A stretch of 64,000 nucleotides of DNA from Collinsella sp. (GCA_031295385.1 JAUMOL010000029.1:1-64000); one strand, 5' to 3'. Numbered from the stretch's first letter, positions 24,470 to 32,121 are shown. A program made the numbers and translations. The notes: generated by a model not told the origin, from the sequence alone.

Positions 24470-25720
24470 TCAACGGCTTATCTGTGAGAGGTGAACCCCC
24501 CCATAAACGATTCGCAGTATGTAGTCAGGAATCTTTCGGAGCTTCGGGCTTTTCCGCAGCTTCTCGAACTGGTCTTCGGTCGGGACGGCGGTCTGTCCTC
24601 CGGGCGTCGTGCATAGGTAGTGCGAAGCCATCTGCGTTCCGGTTAGCTCGTTTACCTCCTTCGCCTTTATCCCCGTTGACTTGAGCCATCGGGTGAAGGA
24701 GAGCGTTTCCTCCTCGGAGTGGAAGCGGGTTTCGCGCTCGTAGCTCTCCGCCTCCTTCATCATCTGGGATGCGAAAGCCTCCTTTGCGAGCATGAGCGAC
24801 GAGCCGGGCGACTGGTGTATGGCCTTGAAGCAGTGCGCCGTCCCAACCTGCTGCATGCGATCAGTTGGGGCGCACTCGATGCCGTTCAGAATAGAAACGG
24901 CGTTGAACCTGTTTCCCTCGAAGCCGGGAAGGTCGCCGCACCCGCAGCACGCGGGGCTGTCCCCCATGGGCCGAAGCCGGTTCTCGGCGCAGAAGAAGGC
25001 AAGCCCGTTGCCGTGGCAGGCGTCACGGATAAGCGCGTAGTGAGCCTCAAGCAGGTCCTCCGGGTAGCAGAAGTCGCCGCGAACCTTCACGAGCCCTTTC
25101 TTCCCGCGCTTGAACTTCATCCCCTCGACGGTAACGCCGTAGGCACCGGCCTCGGCGAAGCGTGGTATGTTCGCAAGGAACTCGCGCTTTACTCCGGTGA
25201 TGTACGGTTGCGCCCTCACGATCACGCGGCGGCAGTTCCCCGCAAGCTTCGAGACCATCGAAAGCCGCTCCTCGAACGTTGGCGCGCCCGGCTCCATCTT
25301 GTCGTATGAGGAGCAGACCATCGAGATTTGAACGACGGCGTTGCACTTGCGAAGGAGCGAGATGTACGGCTCCTCGGTTATGAGCTTGCCCTTGGTCGAT
25401 ATGATGACCGGGTAGCCGGTCTCTGCGAACACCTTGAGGCATTCGAGCGAGGCCCCGGCCTTGCGCTCGATGGGTTGGAAAGGATCGGAAAGCCCGCCCC
25501 AGTGCAGCGGTATCTTCCAGTCGCACCACTTGGTGACCGCCGTGCGCTTTCCCTCGATGAAGCTCCTGAGCTGCTTAGCGCAGTTCTTCATCGTCACCTT
25601 CTCGATGTCCACCTTTGTGCGGGCGAAGCAGTACTTGCAACCATGCGAACAGCCGGAATACGTGTCGAGCCTGATGGGGTACTCGCACAGGACGGCCTGA
25701 GAACCGCACTCTACTCCCAT
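24470..25720 (-). CDS. Phage-encoded radical SAM protein
   Basis: 416 residues. Cys24, Cys28 and Cys31 (SGCSHGCKYCFAR) form a canonical CxxxCxxC iron-sulfur site. The following barrel resembles Rv2578c/spore-photoproduct-lyase-like radical SAM proteins. A second cysteine group (CCGCGDLPGF, about 262-267) is present. The C-terminal about 70 residues (WLKSTGIKAKEVNELTGTQMASHYLCTTPGGQTAVPTEDQFEKLR) look like a segment I associate with phage DNA methyltransferases. It overlaps the ParB-like gene by 10 bp, so the two are co-expressed. Inferred: nucleic-acid base modification; no reaction can be assigned. Confidence 0.8.
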   Translation of the reverse strand: MGVECGSQAVLCEYPIRLDTYSGCSHGCKYCFARTKVDIEKVTMKNCAKQLRSFIEGKRTAVTKWCDWKIPLHWGGLSDPFQPIERKAGASLECLKVFAETGYPVIISTKGKLITEEPYISLLRKCNAVVQISMVCSSYDKMEPGAPTFEERLSMVSKLAGNCRRVIVRAQPYITGVKREFLANIPRFAEAGAYGVTVEGMKFKRGKKGLVKVRGDFCYPEDLLEAHYALIRDACHGNGLAFFCAENRLRPMGDSPACCGCGDLPGFEGNRFNAVSILNGIECAPTDRMQQVGTAHCFKAIHQSPGSSLMLAKEAFASQMMKEAESYERETRFHSEEETLSFTRWLKSTGIKAKEVNELTGTQMASHYLCTTPGGQTAVPTEDQFEKLRKSPKLRKIPDYILRIVYGGVHLSQISR

Positions 25721-26310
25721 TCCTCCGCCTCCTTGATGATCCGGGCGGAAAGCTCGTCGCGACCGATTGCCTTCACGTAGGCCTCAACGCTGTCTTTCAC
25801 GTCGATGGGAAACACGAGCGAGAACGAGAACGTGTCGCCGTTCCCCTTTGTGGCGTTGGTGGCGAAGTCCTCAGTCATGAGGTCTTCGATTGCATCGACG
25901 CTTGCTCCCTTGTACAGGTACTCATCGAAGCCGAAGGACTCCCAGTCAGCGTTCAGGTTGTCCATGTCCTCGGTAAGGGTCTCGTAGTCGAAGCCGCTTG
26001 AAAGCGTCGTCTGGTTGTGGACGTGCGTGTAGGCGCGCCGCTGCTCGTCCGAGAGGTGGTCAAGGGAGATGACGGGGGCCGTTTCGATGCCAAGCTGCTT
26101 CAGCGCGAGCACTCGACCGTGGCCCTCAACGATCTCAGGCTCTCCGTTCTCGTTGTGCCACACGGCAATGGGGTCGCAGTTTCCGAACTCGCTTATCGAG
26201 GCGGCTATCTGGTCGACTTGCTTCCTCGTGTGGATTTTCGCGTTGTTTGCGTACGGAATGAGGGCTTTTACCGGCGTTTCCTCGATCTTTAGGTCTGGCA
26301 TAGGGCGCAA
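25711..26310 (-). CDS. ParB/sulfiredoxin-fold protein paired with radical SAM enzyme
   Basis: 199 residues from a TTG (26308-26310) with GGAGG five bases upstream; ATG 26301 is the alternative but is 14 bases from that site. The N-terminal ParB-like domain is clear (VKALIPYANNAKIHTRKQVDQIAASISEFGNCDPIAVW, VEGHGRVLALKQLG). The phage has no ParA beside it, so plasmid-style partition is unlikely. Known: stand-alone ParB-fold proteins in phages accompany DNA methylases and base-modifying enzymes. Inferred: partner of the radical SAM enzyme. Confidence 0.8.
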   Translation of the reverse strand: MRPMPDLKIEETPVKALIPYANNAKIHTRKQVDQIAASISEFGNCDPIAVWHNENGEPEIVEGHGRVLALKQLGIETAPVISLDHLSDEQRRAYTHVHNQTTLSSGFDYETLTEDMDNLNADWESFGFDEYLYKGASVDAIEDLMTEDFATNATKGNGDTFSFSLVFPIDVKDSVEAYVKAIGRDELSARIIKEAEEWE

Positions 26311-26488
26311 AACGGCCTCCTTTCGTAGGGTGAAAGGAGGCTATCGCGGGTGTGAGATTTAGCGTTGCGTTTTTTGGCGTCTTAGCGTTGCGCCCTCGCT
26401 CAGGCCCCCCGAGCCTCCAATTTCGTTGCGATAGACGCCGGTGGGTTGCGCGCGGGGTATGAGGAGGCGTTTCGGATTTTGCAAGGGG
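26311..26488. other. Intergenic segment with stem-loop and direct repeats near terminase block
   Basis: No gene seen. A perfect 10-bp stem with 7-nt loop sits at 26317-26343; one arm carries the GGAGG of the ParB-like gene, so folding could block its translation. An 11-bp direct repeat TTAGCGTTGCG occurs at 26359-26369 and 26382-26392. A weak copy of the 23-nt motif (26337-26359) is present. A packaging site could be here or near the HNH gene, but this is not shown. Confidence 0.4.
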
Positions 26489-26878
26489 TTAGGGGGTCTT
26501 GCGCCTGAGCTTGGCGTCCTTCAGGCCGTGGCAGCTCTTGCAGCGCAGGGCCAGGTTGGCCGGGTCGTTCGTGCCTCCCTTGCACAGCGGCACGATGTGG
26601 TCGACCTCGCCTCCCATGCCCGCAGTCCTCCACCGCTTGCCGTCGTGCCATGCGCACACCCTTCCGCAGTCGGTGCACCTGCCCTTGGTTCTCGCTATCG
26701 CCTTCTGCCTCGCGGCTTGGTACTCGGCGCTTGAGTAGTTGCGCCTCCACGGCTCGCGCTTGGCTCTGGCCTTGTCGCCTTGTGTCGGCTTGCGCTTGGG
26801 TCGCGGCCTGCATGCGCAGCGCTGGCCCGCCGGGACTATGCGCCCGCAGTGCGGGCAGTACGTGCGCATGCGGCTCAT
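26489..26878 (-). CDS. HNH endonuclease
   Basis: 129 residues. The HNH core is clear: EVDHIVPLCKGGTNDPANLALRCKSCHGLKD, flanked by CTDCGRVCAWH and by an N-terminal zinc ribbon (YCPHCGRIVPAGQRCAC). Known: HNH proteins near terminase genes assist DNA cutting at packaging in HK97-like phages. It lies about 2.4 kb from the terminase genes here. Confidence 0.9.
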   Translation of the reverse strand: MSRMRTYCPHCGRIVPAGQRCACRPRPKRKPTQGDKARAKREPWRRNYSSAEYQAARQKAIARTKGRCTDCGRVCAWHDGKRWRTAGMGGEVDHIVPLCKGGTNDPANLALRCKSCHGLKDAKLRRKTP

Positions 26879-27021
26879 TGTGCCGCCTCCTTCAGCAGCC
26901 TCTTGGTCTCGTGGATGGTGATCTCAAGCGCCCGCGCTATCTCGCCCAAGGTGCAGCCTATGCGCCGCATCCTCTGCGCGTGCTTGGCAAGCTGCTCGCG
27001 CGTCCTCTGCTCGTTATCCAT
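26875..27021 (-). CDS. Small HTH protein (48 aa)
   Basis: ATG 27021 has GGAGAG six bases upstream, and the stop overlaps the HNH start. The peptide (QRTREQLAKHAQRMRRIG, then CTLGEIARALEITIHETKRLLKEAAQ) reads as a sigma-4-like helix-turn-helix. Inferred: a small transcription regulator of the late genes. Confidence 0.65.
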   Translation of the reverse strand: MDNEQRTREQLAKHAQRMRRIGCTLGEIARALEITIHETKRLLKEAAQ

Positions 27022-27211
27022 GGCGCTCTCCCGGCTGCGTGTTCTTGCTCGTGAGGTGCCACGCATGGCAGTAGGGGCAGCGGTACCAGTCCTGCCCGTA
27101 CCGTGCCCCTACCCGCATGGCCGCAAGCTCGCTGTAAAACGCTGCCTTCTGCGTGCACATGCGGCGCTTGCGCTTGGTCTGTCTGCGTCTGTGGTGCCTG
27201 CTGTGTCCCAT
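27014..27211 (-). CDS. Small CxxC protein (65 aa)
   Basis: ATG 27211 is chosen because GGAGG lies seven bases upstream; ATG 27217 would leave a one-base spacer. The sequence has a basic N-terminus (HSRHHRRRQTKRKRR) and a YRCPYCHAWHLT motif, a half zinc site common in small phage proteins. Function unknown. The recurring 23-nt motif (copy at 27232-27254) ends 20 bases before this start. Confidence 0.65.
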   Translation of the reverse strand: MGHSRHHRRRQTKRKRRMCTQKAAFYSELAAMRVGARYGQDWYRCPYCHAWHLTSKNTQPGERHG

Positions 27212-27231
27212 GGCCATGCCTCCTTGGTTGG

Positions 27232-27254
27232 GATGGTATGGCCAGCGCAAGACC
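27232..27254 (-). promoter_or_regulatory. Recurring 23-nt prophage motif, diverged copy
   Basis: On the minus strand it begins GGTCTTGCGCTGG and ends CATACCATC. About two thirds of positions match copies 1 and 2. As with those, it begins at the upstream stop codon (TAG 27254-27256) and ends about 20 bases before the next start. It keeps TACCAT. Confidence 0.35.
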
Positions 27255-27583
27255 TAGAACCTTCCGCGCCTTCGGTTGCGCTCCTCGCAAGCCCGCATGA
27301 TCGGCTCCATGTCGTGCACGCCCAGAGCGGCAACGAGGTTGAGCGTCGCCTGTATGACATCTGCGCACTCGTCTATGACGTCTCCTGTCGCAGCCTTTAC
27401 GGAAGGCTTGAACGGTACCGCTCTCGGGTCTTCGTCGGTGCGGTCGTAGAAGACGAGCTCCTCGTTGAGCCTCTGCCAAGCGCCGAAGACCTCGGCAGCC
27501 TCCTCCAATGGTTTGAGCGCCTGTGCCTTACTTGCATCCAAGTCCTTGAACACCGCCACGCTTCCAACGTTCACCGATTCCAT
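27254..27583 (-). CDS. MazG-like nucleotide pyrophosphohydrolase
   Basis: 109 residues from ATG 27583 (AAGGGG five bases upstream). The all-helical pattern with LEEAAEVFGAW and DVIDECADVIQATLNLV gives the two ExxE/ExxD pairs expected of MazG/phosphoribosyl-ATP-pyrophosphohydrolase folds, which bind magnesium and cleave NTPs. Phage versions are thought to adjust nucleotide or alarmone pools. Confidence 0.75.
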   Translation of the reverse strand: MESVNVGSVAVFKDLDASKAQALKPLEEAAEVFGAWQRLNEELVFYDRTDEDPRAVPFKPSVKAATGDVIDECADVIQATLNLVAALGVHDMEPIMRACEERNRRRGRF

Positions 27584-27768
27584 ACGCACCCCTTGCAGCC
27601 CTCGTCTTCATCGTCCTGCATGTCGATAAGATGCTCGTTGATCCAGTTGGCGCACTGCGCCGTTCCGCACGTCTCGCCCAACTCGTCCAGCATCTGGTTC
27701 TGGCACACGCCGTAGTCGCAGCACACCTCAATGAAGCGGCATTCGCTCCAGTTCTCTCCCTTGGCCAT
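27571..27768 (-). CDS. Small cysteine-rich phage protein (65 aa)
   Basis: ATG 27768 with GGAGG seven bases upstream. It has eight cysteines (CRFIEVCCDYGVCQNQ, ETCGTAQC, GCKGCVW), spaced so that metal binding is plausible. The 3' end overlaps the MazG-like start. Function not recognised. Confidence 0.6.
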   Translation of the reverse strand: MAKGENWSECRFIEVCCDYGVCQNQMLDELGETCGTAQCANWINEHLIDMQDDEDEGCKGCVWNR

Positions 27769-27770
27769 GG

Positions 27771-28661
27771 CTACGCCTCCAAAGCCTTGAGCGCCCGGCG
27801 GGCGTTGTCCGTGAGCTGCCGCTGCCACGCGCCGTTCTTGGGCGACCACCTGAACCCGTTGGCCTTGAGCCTTTCGCGCGTGCCGTCCTCCGGCTTGCCG
27901 TCGAACACGAGCTGAAGCCGCATGATGTCGGCGTTCTCCACCACGGTGCAAGGCTCGCCGTTGACCTCGGTCTCGCGGTCTTCGGTGTCGGCCTCCTTCT
28001 CGCGCTGAAGCTCGGCGATGAGCGCGCGGGTGCGCTTGATCGTGGCGAGGTTGTTCGACAGCTGCCACGACGGGAACGGCTGGCTCATCCCGAAGCGCTC
28101 CATGTCGTGCTTGACGTGATCGGCCTCGTCGTGGTCTACGCCGTCGAAGCCCTCAAGCGTGCCGTGCTTGCGGTAGTGGGCGTTTGCGCGCTTCATCATG
28201 TCCTGACGATCCTCTAGCCGCTTGGCCTTGGCCTCAAGCCTTTCGAGCGCATTCGGGTCGCCCGCTTGGATGCCGCCGGTTCCGATGGACGCGATGCGGC
28301 GCTTGATGCCCATGACCTTCTCGTAGCGCTCCATGTGCGAGCTTCGGCGGGCGTTCTGGCGCTCCTTCTTGCGAACAGGGAAGTTCCCGCCGCCCGAAAC
28401 GAGGATGCTGGGGCACATCGCGTCGATGCGGTAGCCCTCGTTCAGCCACTCTGCGTACTTGCGGGCGAACCTGTCTGCGAGCGCGTAGGCCTTCTCCGCA
28501 AGCTCAGGGAACCGCTCGGCCTGCTCCTCGGCCATTCGGTAGGCCTCGTCCACCTGCGCGCGGTAGCCCTCGGTCTCGCTGCCGACCTTGAACTCGCGCA
28601 TGCTGTTCGCCTCGTGCGCCGCGCGCGCATCTGTCTCGTTTATCTCGTAGTACCTTGCCAT
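27771..28661 (-). CDS. Conserved-looking phage/mobile-element protein, unknown function
   Basis: 296 residues (MARYYEINETDARAAHEANSMREFKVGSETEGYRAQVDEAYRMAEEQAERFPELAEKAYALADRFARKYAEWLNEG...). It has long helices, a glycine-rich SGGGNFPVRKKERQNARR and a C-terminal FRWSPKNGAWQRQLTDNARRALK. That ending is found in DUF3560-like and other large mobile-element proteins, as I recall them. No catalytic site is obvious. AAAGGA precedes ATG 28661. Confidence 0.6.
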   Translation of the reverse strand: MARYYEINETDARAAHEANSMREFKVGSETEGYRAQVDEAYRMAEEQAERFPELAEKAYALADRFARKYAEWLNEGYRIDAMCPSILVSGGGNFPVRKKERQNARRSSHMERYEKVMGIKRRIASIGTGGIQAGDPNALERLEAKAKRLEDRQDMMKRANAHYRKHGTLEGFDGVDHDEADHVKHDMERFGMSQPFPSWQLSNNLATIKRTRALIAELQREKEADTEDRETEVNGEPCTVVENADIMRLQLVFDGKPEDGTRERLKANGFRWSPKNGAWQRQLTDNARRALKALEA

Positions 28662-28725
28662 GATAGAATCCTTTCGTCCGGCGGGGCCTAGCCGCCAAGC
28701 TCTCGGCCCCGCCCGCATTGTCAAC

Positions 28726-28893
28726 TCAGCCGGCGATGATGTCTCTAACGAGCATCACGATCTGGTAGCCCGCGAAGACGGTAAGCGCGTCGAGCGCGAG
28801 GCTCGCCAGCACGAGGAGCAGGCACCCGCATAAGCCGACCGGCTTCCTATCCTCGGTCAGGCCTTCGCGCCACTCGTCCTTGGTGAGGCTCAT
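28726..28893 (-). CDS. Small membrane protein (55 aa)
   Basis: Starts with an ATGA overlap on the preceding stop. A charged N-terminus (MSLTKDEWREGLTEDRKP) is followed by one long hydrophobic stretch (LCGCLLLVLASLALDALTVFAG, then YQIVMLVRDIIAG). A small inner-membrane phage protein, possibly for exclusion or anti-host action. Function unknown. Confidence 0.6.
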   Translation of the reverse strand: MSLTKDEWREGLTEDRKPVGLCGCLLLVLASLALDALTVFAGYQIVMLVRDIIAG

Positions 28894-29093
28894 TCGGGCA
28901 CCTCCTCGACCGTTATGCGGAAACGCTTGCCCTTGGTGAACGTGGCCGTCTTGAACTCCGGAACCGGGAGGTACACGTCAACGGTCGTTGCGAGCACGCC
29001 GAACTCCTCCGATGTGTAGGGCGAGCGCTCTAGGTGCATGTCGCCGTTGCCGAAGTTGTACTCGTAGACCTCCGCCTCGAACGTGACCCTCAT
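28890..29093 (-). CDS. Small beta-rich phage protein (67 aa)
   Basis: 67 residues (MRVTFEAEVYEYNFGNGDMHLERSPYTSEEFGVLATTVDVYLPVPEFKTATFTKGKRFRITVEEVPE), probably a small OB/SH3-like barrel. The ATGA overlaps at both ends show translational coupling. Function unknown. Confidence 0.6.
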   Translation of the reverse strand: MRVTFEAEVYEYNFGNGDMHLERSPYTSEEFGVLATTVDVYLPVPEFKTATFTKGKRFRITVEEVPE

Positions 29094-29263
29094 TTCAGCT
29101 CCCCATCAATGATCGTGGGCATCACTTCGCCCGCCATGTCCATGCACGCCTCGCACTTGTCGAAGTCCGGCTCCGGGCCGCTGATGGCCTCAAGCGCCTC
29201 GGTAAGGTGCTTTCGCGCCGCGTCGATGCGGATGCGCGCCTGCTGCACCTTGCTGTCGTTCAT
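29090..29263 (-). CDS. Small helical phage protein (57 aa)
   Basis: ATG 29263 preceded by AGGAGACC. A helix (KVQQARIRIDAARKHLTEALEAI) is followed by an acidic end with a C-x2-C pair (CEACMDMAG). Coupled to the next gene by ATGA. Function unknown. Confidence 0.6.
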   Translation of the reverse strand: MNDSKVQQARIRIDAARKHLTEALEAISGPEPDFDKCEACMDMAGEVMPTIIDGELK

Positions 29264-29274
29264 GTGGTCTCCTC

Positions 29275-29412
29275 TCATGCCATTACCGCGAGCGCGCACA
29301 GGAACAGCAGCCCGAGCGCGAGCAGCTGAAGCGTCTTGAGCGCCGCGTAGATGATTGCAACCGGTAAGCTCACCGCCGCAGCGATGGCGATTGTCGCAAG
29401 CGCTTTCCTCAC
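29275..29412 (-). CDS. Small two-helix membrane protein (45 aa)
   Basis: GTG start overlapping the preceding stop (GTGA), 45 residues, almost wholly hydrophobic (ALATIAIAAAVSLPVAIIYA and LQLLALGLLFLCALAVMA). Likely two membrane helices. Too short for most gene finders, but the coupled start supports it. Function unknown. Confidence 0.55.
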   Translation of the reverse strand: MRKALATIAIAAAVSLPVAIIYAALKTLQLLALGLLFLCALAVMA

Positions 29413-30053
29413 TCGTCCCCCTCGCTTTTCGCAGCATCCGCGTCGAGTTTGTCGGCGTATTCGAGCAGATTCTTCTTGAGAAGTTCGAGTCCCAGTTCCT
29501 CAAGCTCTTCGGCCCGGTACGCAGGGAAGTACTGGCCTCGGCAGGCCTTCTCGTCATCCTTGCAGACTCGAGCCTCGGTCATGTCGCGACCACTGTTGAA
29601 CACGTCCATGACGAAGGTCTGCGTGCCTGTGCGGAGCTGGCACGGCCATATGCGCGTATCGACGCTCATGGCCTCCTCGCGGCACCAACCCACGCGCATG
29701 CGGGCAACCTCTCGAAGCCCTTCCTCGGTCGCGGACTTCTCGCGCGCCTCGTCGGCGGTGAGGCCGAGGCAGTGTTCTCTGTTGCGGAAGTCGTACTCGT
29801 TCTTCACCGTGAGGTAGGCCGTCTCAAACGGCTCGTTGAGCTTGAAGATTTGAACCTGCCTCGGCTCAACCTCTCCGTCCGGACTTTCCGCCTTCTTCGC
29901 GTCCGCATCCGCCGCCGCCTGCTCAAGCTCGGCGATCCTGCTGCGCAGGGCCTCGTTCTCAACCTGCGACGCCTCAAGCTCGGCGAGCACGTACTCCTCG
30001 CAGGTCTTAACGTCGGTGAGGACGGCTTCCTTGCCGTTGATGGTGAGCTTCAT
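29409..30053 (-). CDS. Coiled-coil phage protein, unknown function
   Basis: 214 residues. The N-terminus (MKLTINGKEAVLTDVKTCEEYVLAELEASQVENEALRSRIAELEQ) gives a short beta unit and a coiled coil. The middle (YLTVKNEYDFRNREHCLGLTADEAREKS) and the acidic C-terminus do not match any family I recognise. Confidence 0.6.
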   Translation of the reverse strand: MKLTINGKEAVLTDVKTCEEYVLAELEASQVENEALRSRIAELEQAAADADAKKAESPDGEVEPRQVQIFKLNEPFETAYLTVKNEYDFRNREHCLGLTADEAREKSATEEGLREVARMRVGWCREEAMSVDTRIWPCQLRTGTQTFVMDVFNSGRDMTEARVCKDDEKACRGQYFPAYRAEELEELGLELLKKNLLEYADKLDADAAKSEGDE

Positions 30054-30054
30054 T

Positions 30055-30519
30055 TCACATTCCCTCCCTGATGGTGATGGTTCTGCCGGTGTCCCGGTCT
30101 TCGATCTCCCAGCGTCCGTAGTCGTAGAGGCCGGGATGGTGCGGCGGATATAGCTTCAGCAGAAGCCCGTCCCACCACTGCTGCTCGTACTGGATGTTGT
30201 CCCAGACCCAGCGGGGGACGTATCTGCCGCCGCCGTGGAAACCGTTGTGGCACCCCGTGGTACCTGAGCCGCAGAGCGCGAGCAGCGGGCTTCTAAGGCT
30301 CCAAGTTCCGTTGGGCGTCACGAGGTTGAAGCGCTCGCCGCGCCCTATCGGTACGACGTGGTGGCAGCTCTGCGCGGGCCTGCCGCAGATGCAGCACCAC
30401 TCCTGCGTGCGCTCGTACGATCTGGCGCTCTTGCCGGTGTAGCGCGCCCCTACGTGGGGCTTGCCGTAAAGCTCGGCGCGCTCTAGGGAGTGCCCGCACA
30501 GCTGGCTCATGGCTATCAT
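30055..30519 (-). CDS. HNH-type endonuclease (early region)
   Basis: 154 residues. A treble-clef/HNH pattern is seen: CCICGRPAQSCHHVVPIGRGERFNLVTPNGTWSLRSPLLALC...GCHNGFHGG. The ATG overlaps the preceding ATPase stop (ATGA), with AGGAGG six bases upstream. Early-region HNH proteins may process replication intermediates or be homing-derived. Active-site assignment is by pattern only. Confidence 0.75.
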   Translation of the reverse strand: MIAMSQLCGHSLERAELYGKPHVGARYTGKSARSYERTQEWCCICGRPAQSCHHVVPIGRGERFNLVTPNGTWSLRSPLLALCGSGTTGCHNGFHGGGRYVPRWVWDNIQYEQQWWDGLLLKLYPPHHPGLYDYGRWEIEDRDTGRTITIREGM

Positions 30520-31166
30520 GCGAGCCTCCTGTCCGGCCCGGTGACCTCGATGCGCTCGCACGCCCCGCCGAGCCTCGAAGCGATGCGCGCGCCGGGCATC
30601 CCTCCCCACAGCTCGCGCAGCTGCCCGAGGCTGTAGTTGCTCGTGACGATGGTCGGAAGCCCCTCGGCGGTTCTGGCGTCTATGAGGCCCGTGAGCGTCT
30701 CGATGGCCCAGTCGGTGGGCCTCTCCGCACCTAGGTCGTCAAGCGCCAGAAGCGGAACAGTCTCGGCCCTTCTCAGAGCGTCGCGGTCTCCTCCGTTGAA
30801 GCCGTCGCGGATGCTGTCCAGCAGGTGCTTGGCGCTCACGAGCTTCGCGGGCGGCTTGGTGCCCTTGGAGCGCTCGACGGCGACGCGCACCGCATGGGCC
30901 GCCGCGTAGGTCTTGCCGCGCCCCGTCTCGCCCCAGAGGTACGCGCCACGGCCCCGCTCCACGATCCTGCACACGCGCTCGCCGATGTCGCTCTGGGCGC
31001 GCATGTAGCCGCCTCGAAGCCCGGCCTTGCGCAGCCTGCACTCGCGGGCCTTGCGCATCATCTGGCGGTACTCGTCGGTCTGCTCGAAGGGCACGGGCTT
31101 GGCCGGTTCGATGCCATCCGGCACGTCGAGGCCCTTGAGCGCGTCAGAGATTCGAGTACTCGTCAT
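30516..31166 (-). CDS. DnaC-like helicase loader ATPase
   Basis: 216 residues. Walker A GETGRGKTYAAAHAV (about 79-93) and Walker B VPLLALDDLGAERPTDW, followed by TIVTSNYSLGQLRELWGG, identify a DnaC/IstB-type AAA+ ATPase. It would load the host replicative helicase on phage DNA. Paired with the replication protein gene just upstream, as in many siphophages. Confidence 0.9.
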   Translation of the reverse strand: MTSTRISDALKGLDVPDGIEPAKPVPFEQTDEYRQMMRKARECRLRKAGLRGGYMRAQSDIGERVCRIVERGRGAYLWGETGRGKTYAAAHAVRVAVERSKGTKPPAKLVSAKHLLDSIRDGFNGGDRDALRRAETVPLLALDDLGAERPTDWAIETLTGLIDARTAEGLPTIVTSNYSLGQLRELWGGMPGARIASRLGGACERIEVTGPDRRLA

Positions 31167-31764
31167 GGCTGGCCTCCTTCCTGTCGCCCTGCCGCTTCTG
31201 CCATGTGGTGCAAGCCGCCTGCCACGACTTCATGGGGTTGCGCCCGACCTTCCAGCCCTTCGACTCGTAGAACGCCACGAAAGCCTCCGGGTCGAACGTG
31301 TAGCCCTTCTCCGCGCAGTAGGCGCGAACCTCGTCAACTGAGGGCGGGACGAACCTCTTCTTTGGCTTGGTATGGTTTGGCTTGGTATGGTTTGGTTTGG
31401 GTTCGGCATCTTCCAAACCCCCGTTTTCGGTTTCCAAAACCCCCGTTTCGATGTAATCGCAAGCGAGGTTTGAGAACTCGGAAAGGGGGGTTTCGCTGTT
31501 TGCAAAGGGGTCTTTCGAGTCGCTTGAAGCACCCTTCTTGTTTCCGCGTCCCCCCGTTCCACCGCTCGAAATGGCGCGCTTGGAGTTGTCGATGTCCTCG
31601 CGCAGGCTCTCGAAGATGGCATCAAGCGGCCACTCAAGCTCAGGCTCGATGCCGTAGGTGCCGTATTGGGCCAAGGCCCAGAGGATCGCTCCTCGCTGCT
31701 CCTCCGGTACCTTGGCCACCGTTGCGGTGAGCTTTGGAAACCATGTGAACTTGGCTTCCTGCAT
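31144..31764 (-). CDS. Phage replication initiation protein (DUF6291/DnaD-like)
   Basis: 206 residues. The N-terminal about 70 residues (FTWFPKLTATVAKVPEEQRGAILWALAQYGTYGIEPELEWPLDAIFESLREDIDNSKRAI) match the DUF6291 type found in phage replication modules. A flexible linker contains a short repeat (KPNHT twice), and the C-terminal domain (DEVRAYCAEKGYTFDPEAFVAFYESKGWKVGRNPMKSWQAACTTWQ) is the usual DNA-binding/partner domain. It overlaps the loader gene. Confidence 0.8.
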   Translation of the reverse strand: MQEAKFTWFPKLTATVAKVPEEQRGAILWALAQYGTYGIEPELEWPLDAIFESLREDIDNSKRAISSGGTGGRGNKKGASSDSKDPFANSETPLSEFSNLACDYIETGVLETENGGLEDAEPKPNHTKPNHTKPKKRFVPPSVDEVRAYCAEKGYTFDPEAFVAFYESKGWKVGRNPMKSWQAACTTWQKRQGDRKEASHDEYSNL

Positions 31765-31767
31765 GAC

Positions 31768-32112
31768 CTAACGCTCCCAGTAGTAAGCGCCCTCAAGCGC
31801 GTTGACTGACACGGTTGCGCCGGTGCCGATAAGCGCCTCGATGACATCGAAGCGGAGCGCGTCCACCTCGGGGTGCTCAACGAGGAAGCACATGGCGATG
31901 TGCTGCAAGCGCTTGTAGCTGAACTCCGGCTCCTTGGCCTCGCCGCGCTGGCGCTTCGCCGTCACGATCACGAGGACGGTCACCTCGCCGTCCTTCACGA
32001 CGACGTCGGCGGTTCCCTCGTCGCACACGTACTTGCAAGCGCCCTCGGCCTTGAGGCCCTTGGAGTTCAGGTACGCGATGGCCGCGAGGTGCGCGATTGA
32101 ATAGGTGTTCAT
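31768..32112 (-). CDS. YraN/UPF0102-like predicted nuclease
   Basis: 114 residues. GTADVVVKDGEVTVLVIVTAKRQRGE followed by SYKRLQHIAMCFLVEHPEVDALRFDVIEALI follows the RecB-like/UPF0102 layout (acid, beta strand, E/V-K, helix, RFDV). The usual VEVK lysine motif is here VTAKR. Known: the fold is a Holliday-junction-resolvase-like nuclease. Beside SSB and recombinase genes it could process DNA ends. Confidence 0.65.
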   Translation of the reverse strand: MNTYSIAHLAAIAYLNSKGLKAEGACKYVCDEGTADVVVKDGEVTVLVIVTAKRQRGEAKEPEFSYKRLQHIAMCFLVEHPEVDALRFDVIEALIGTGATVSVNALEGAYYWER

Positions 32113-32121
32113 GGTCTCCTC

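Noticed and set aside
25711..26310. Plasmid-type partition protein in the phage
   Set aside because: No ParA neighbour and no centromere-like repeats; coupling to the radical SAM gene suggests another role.
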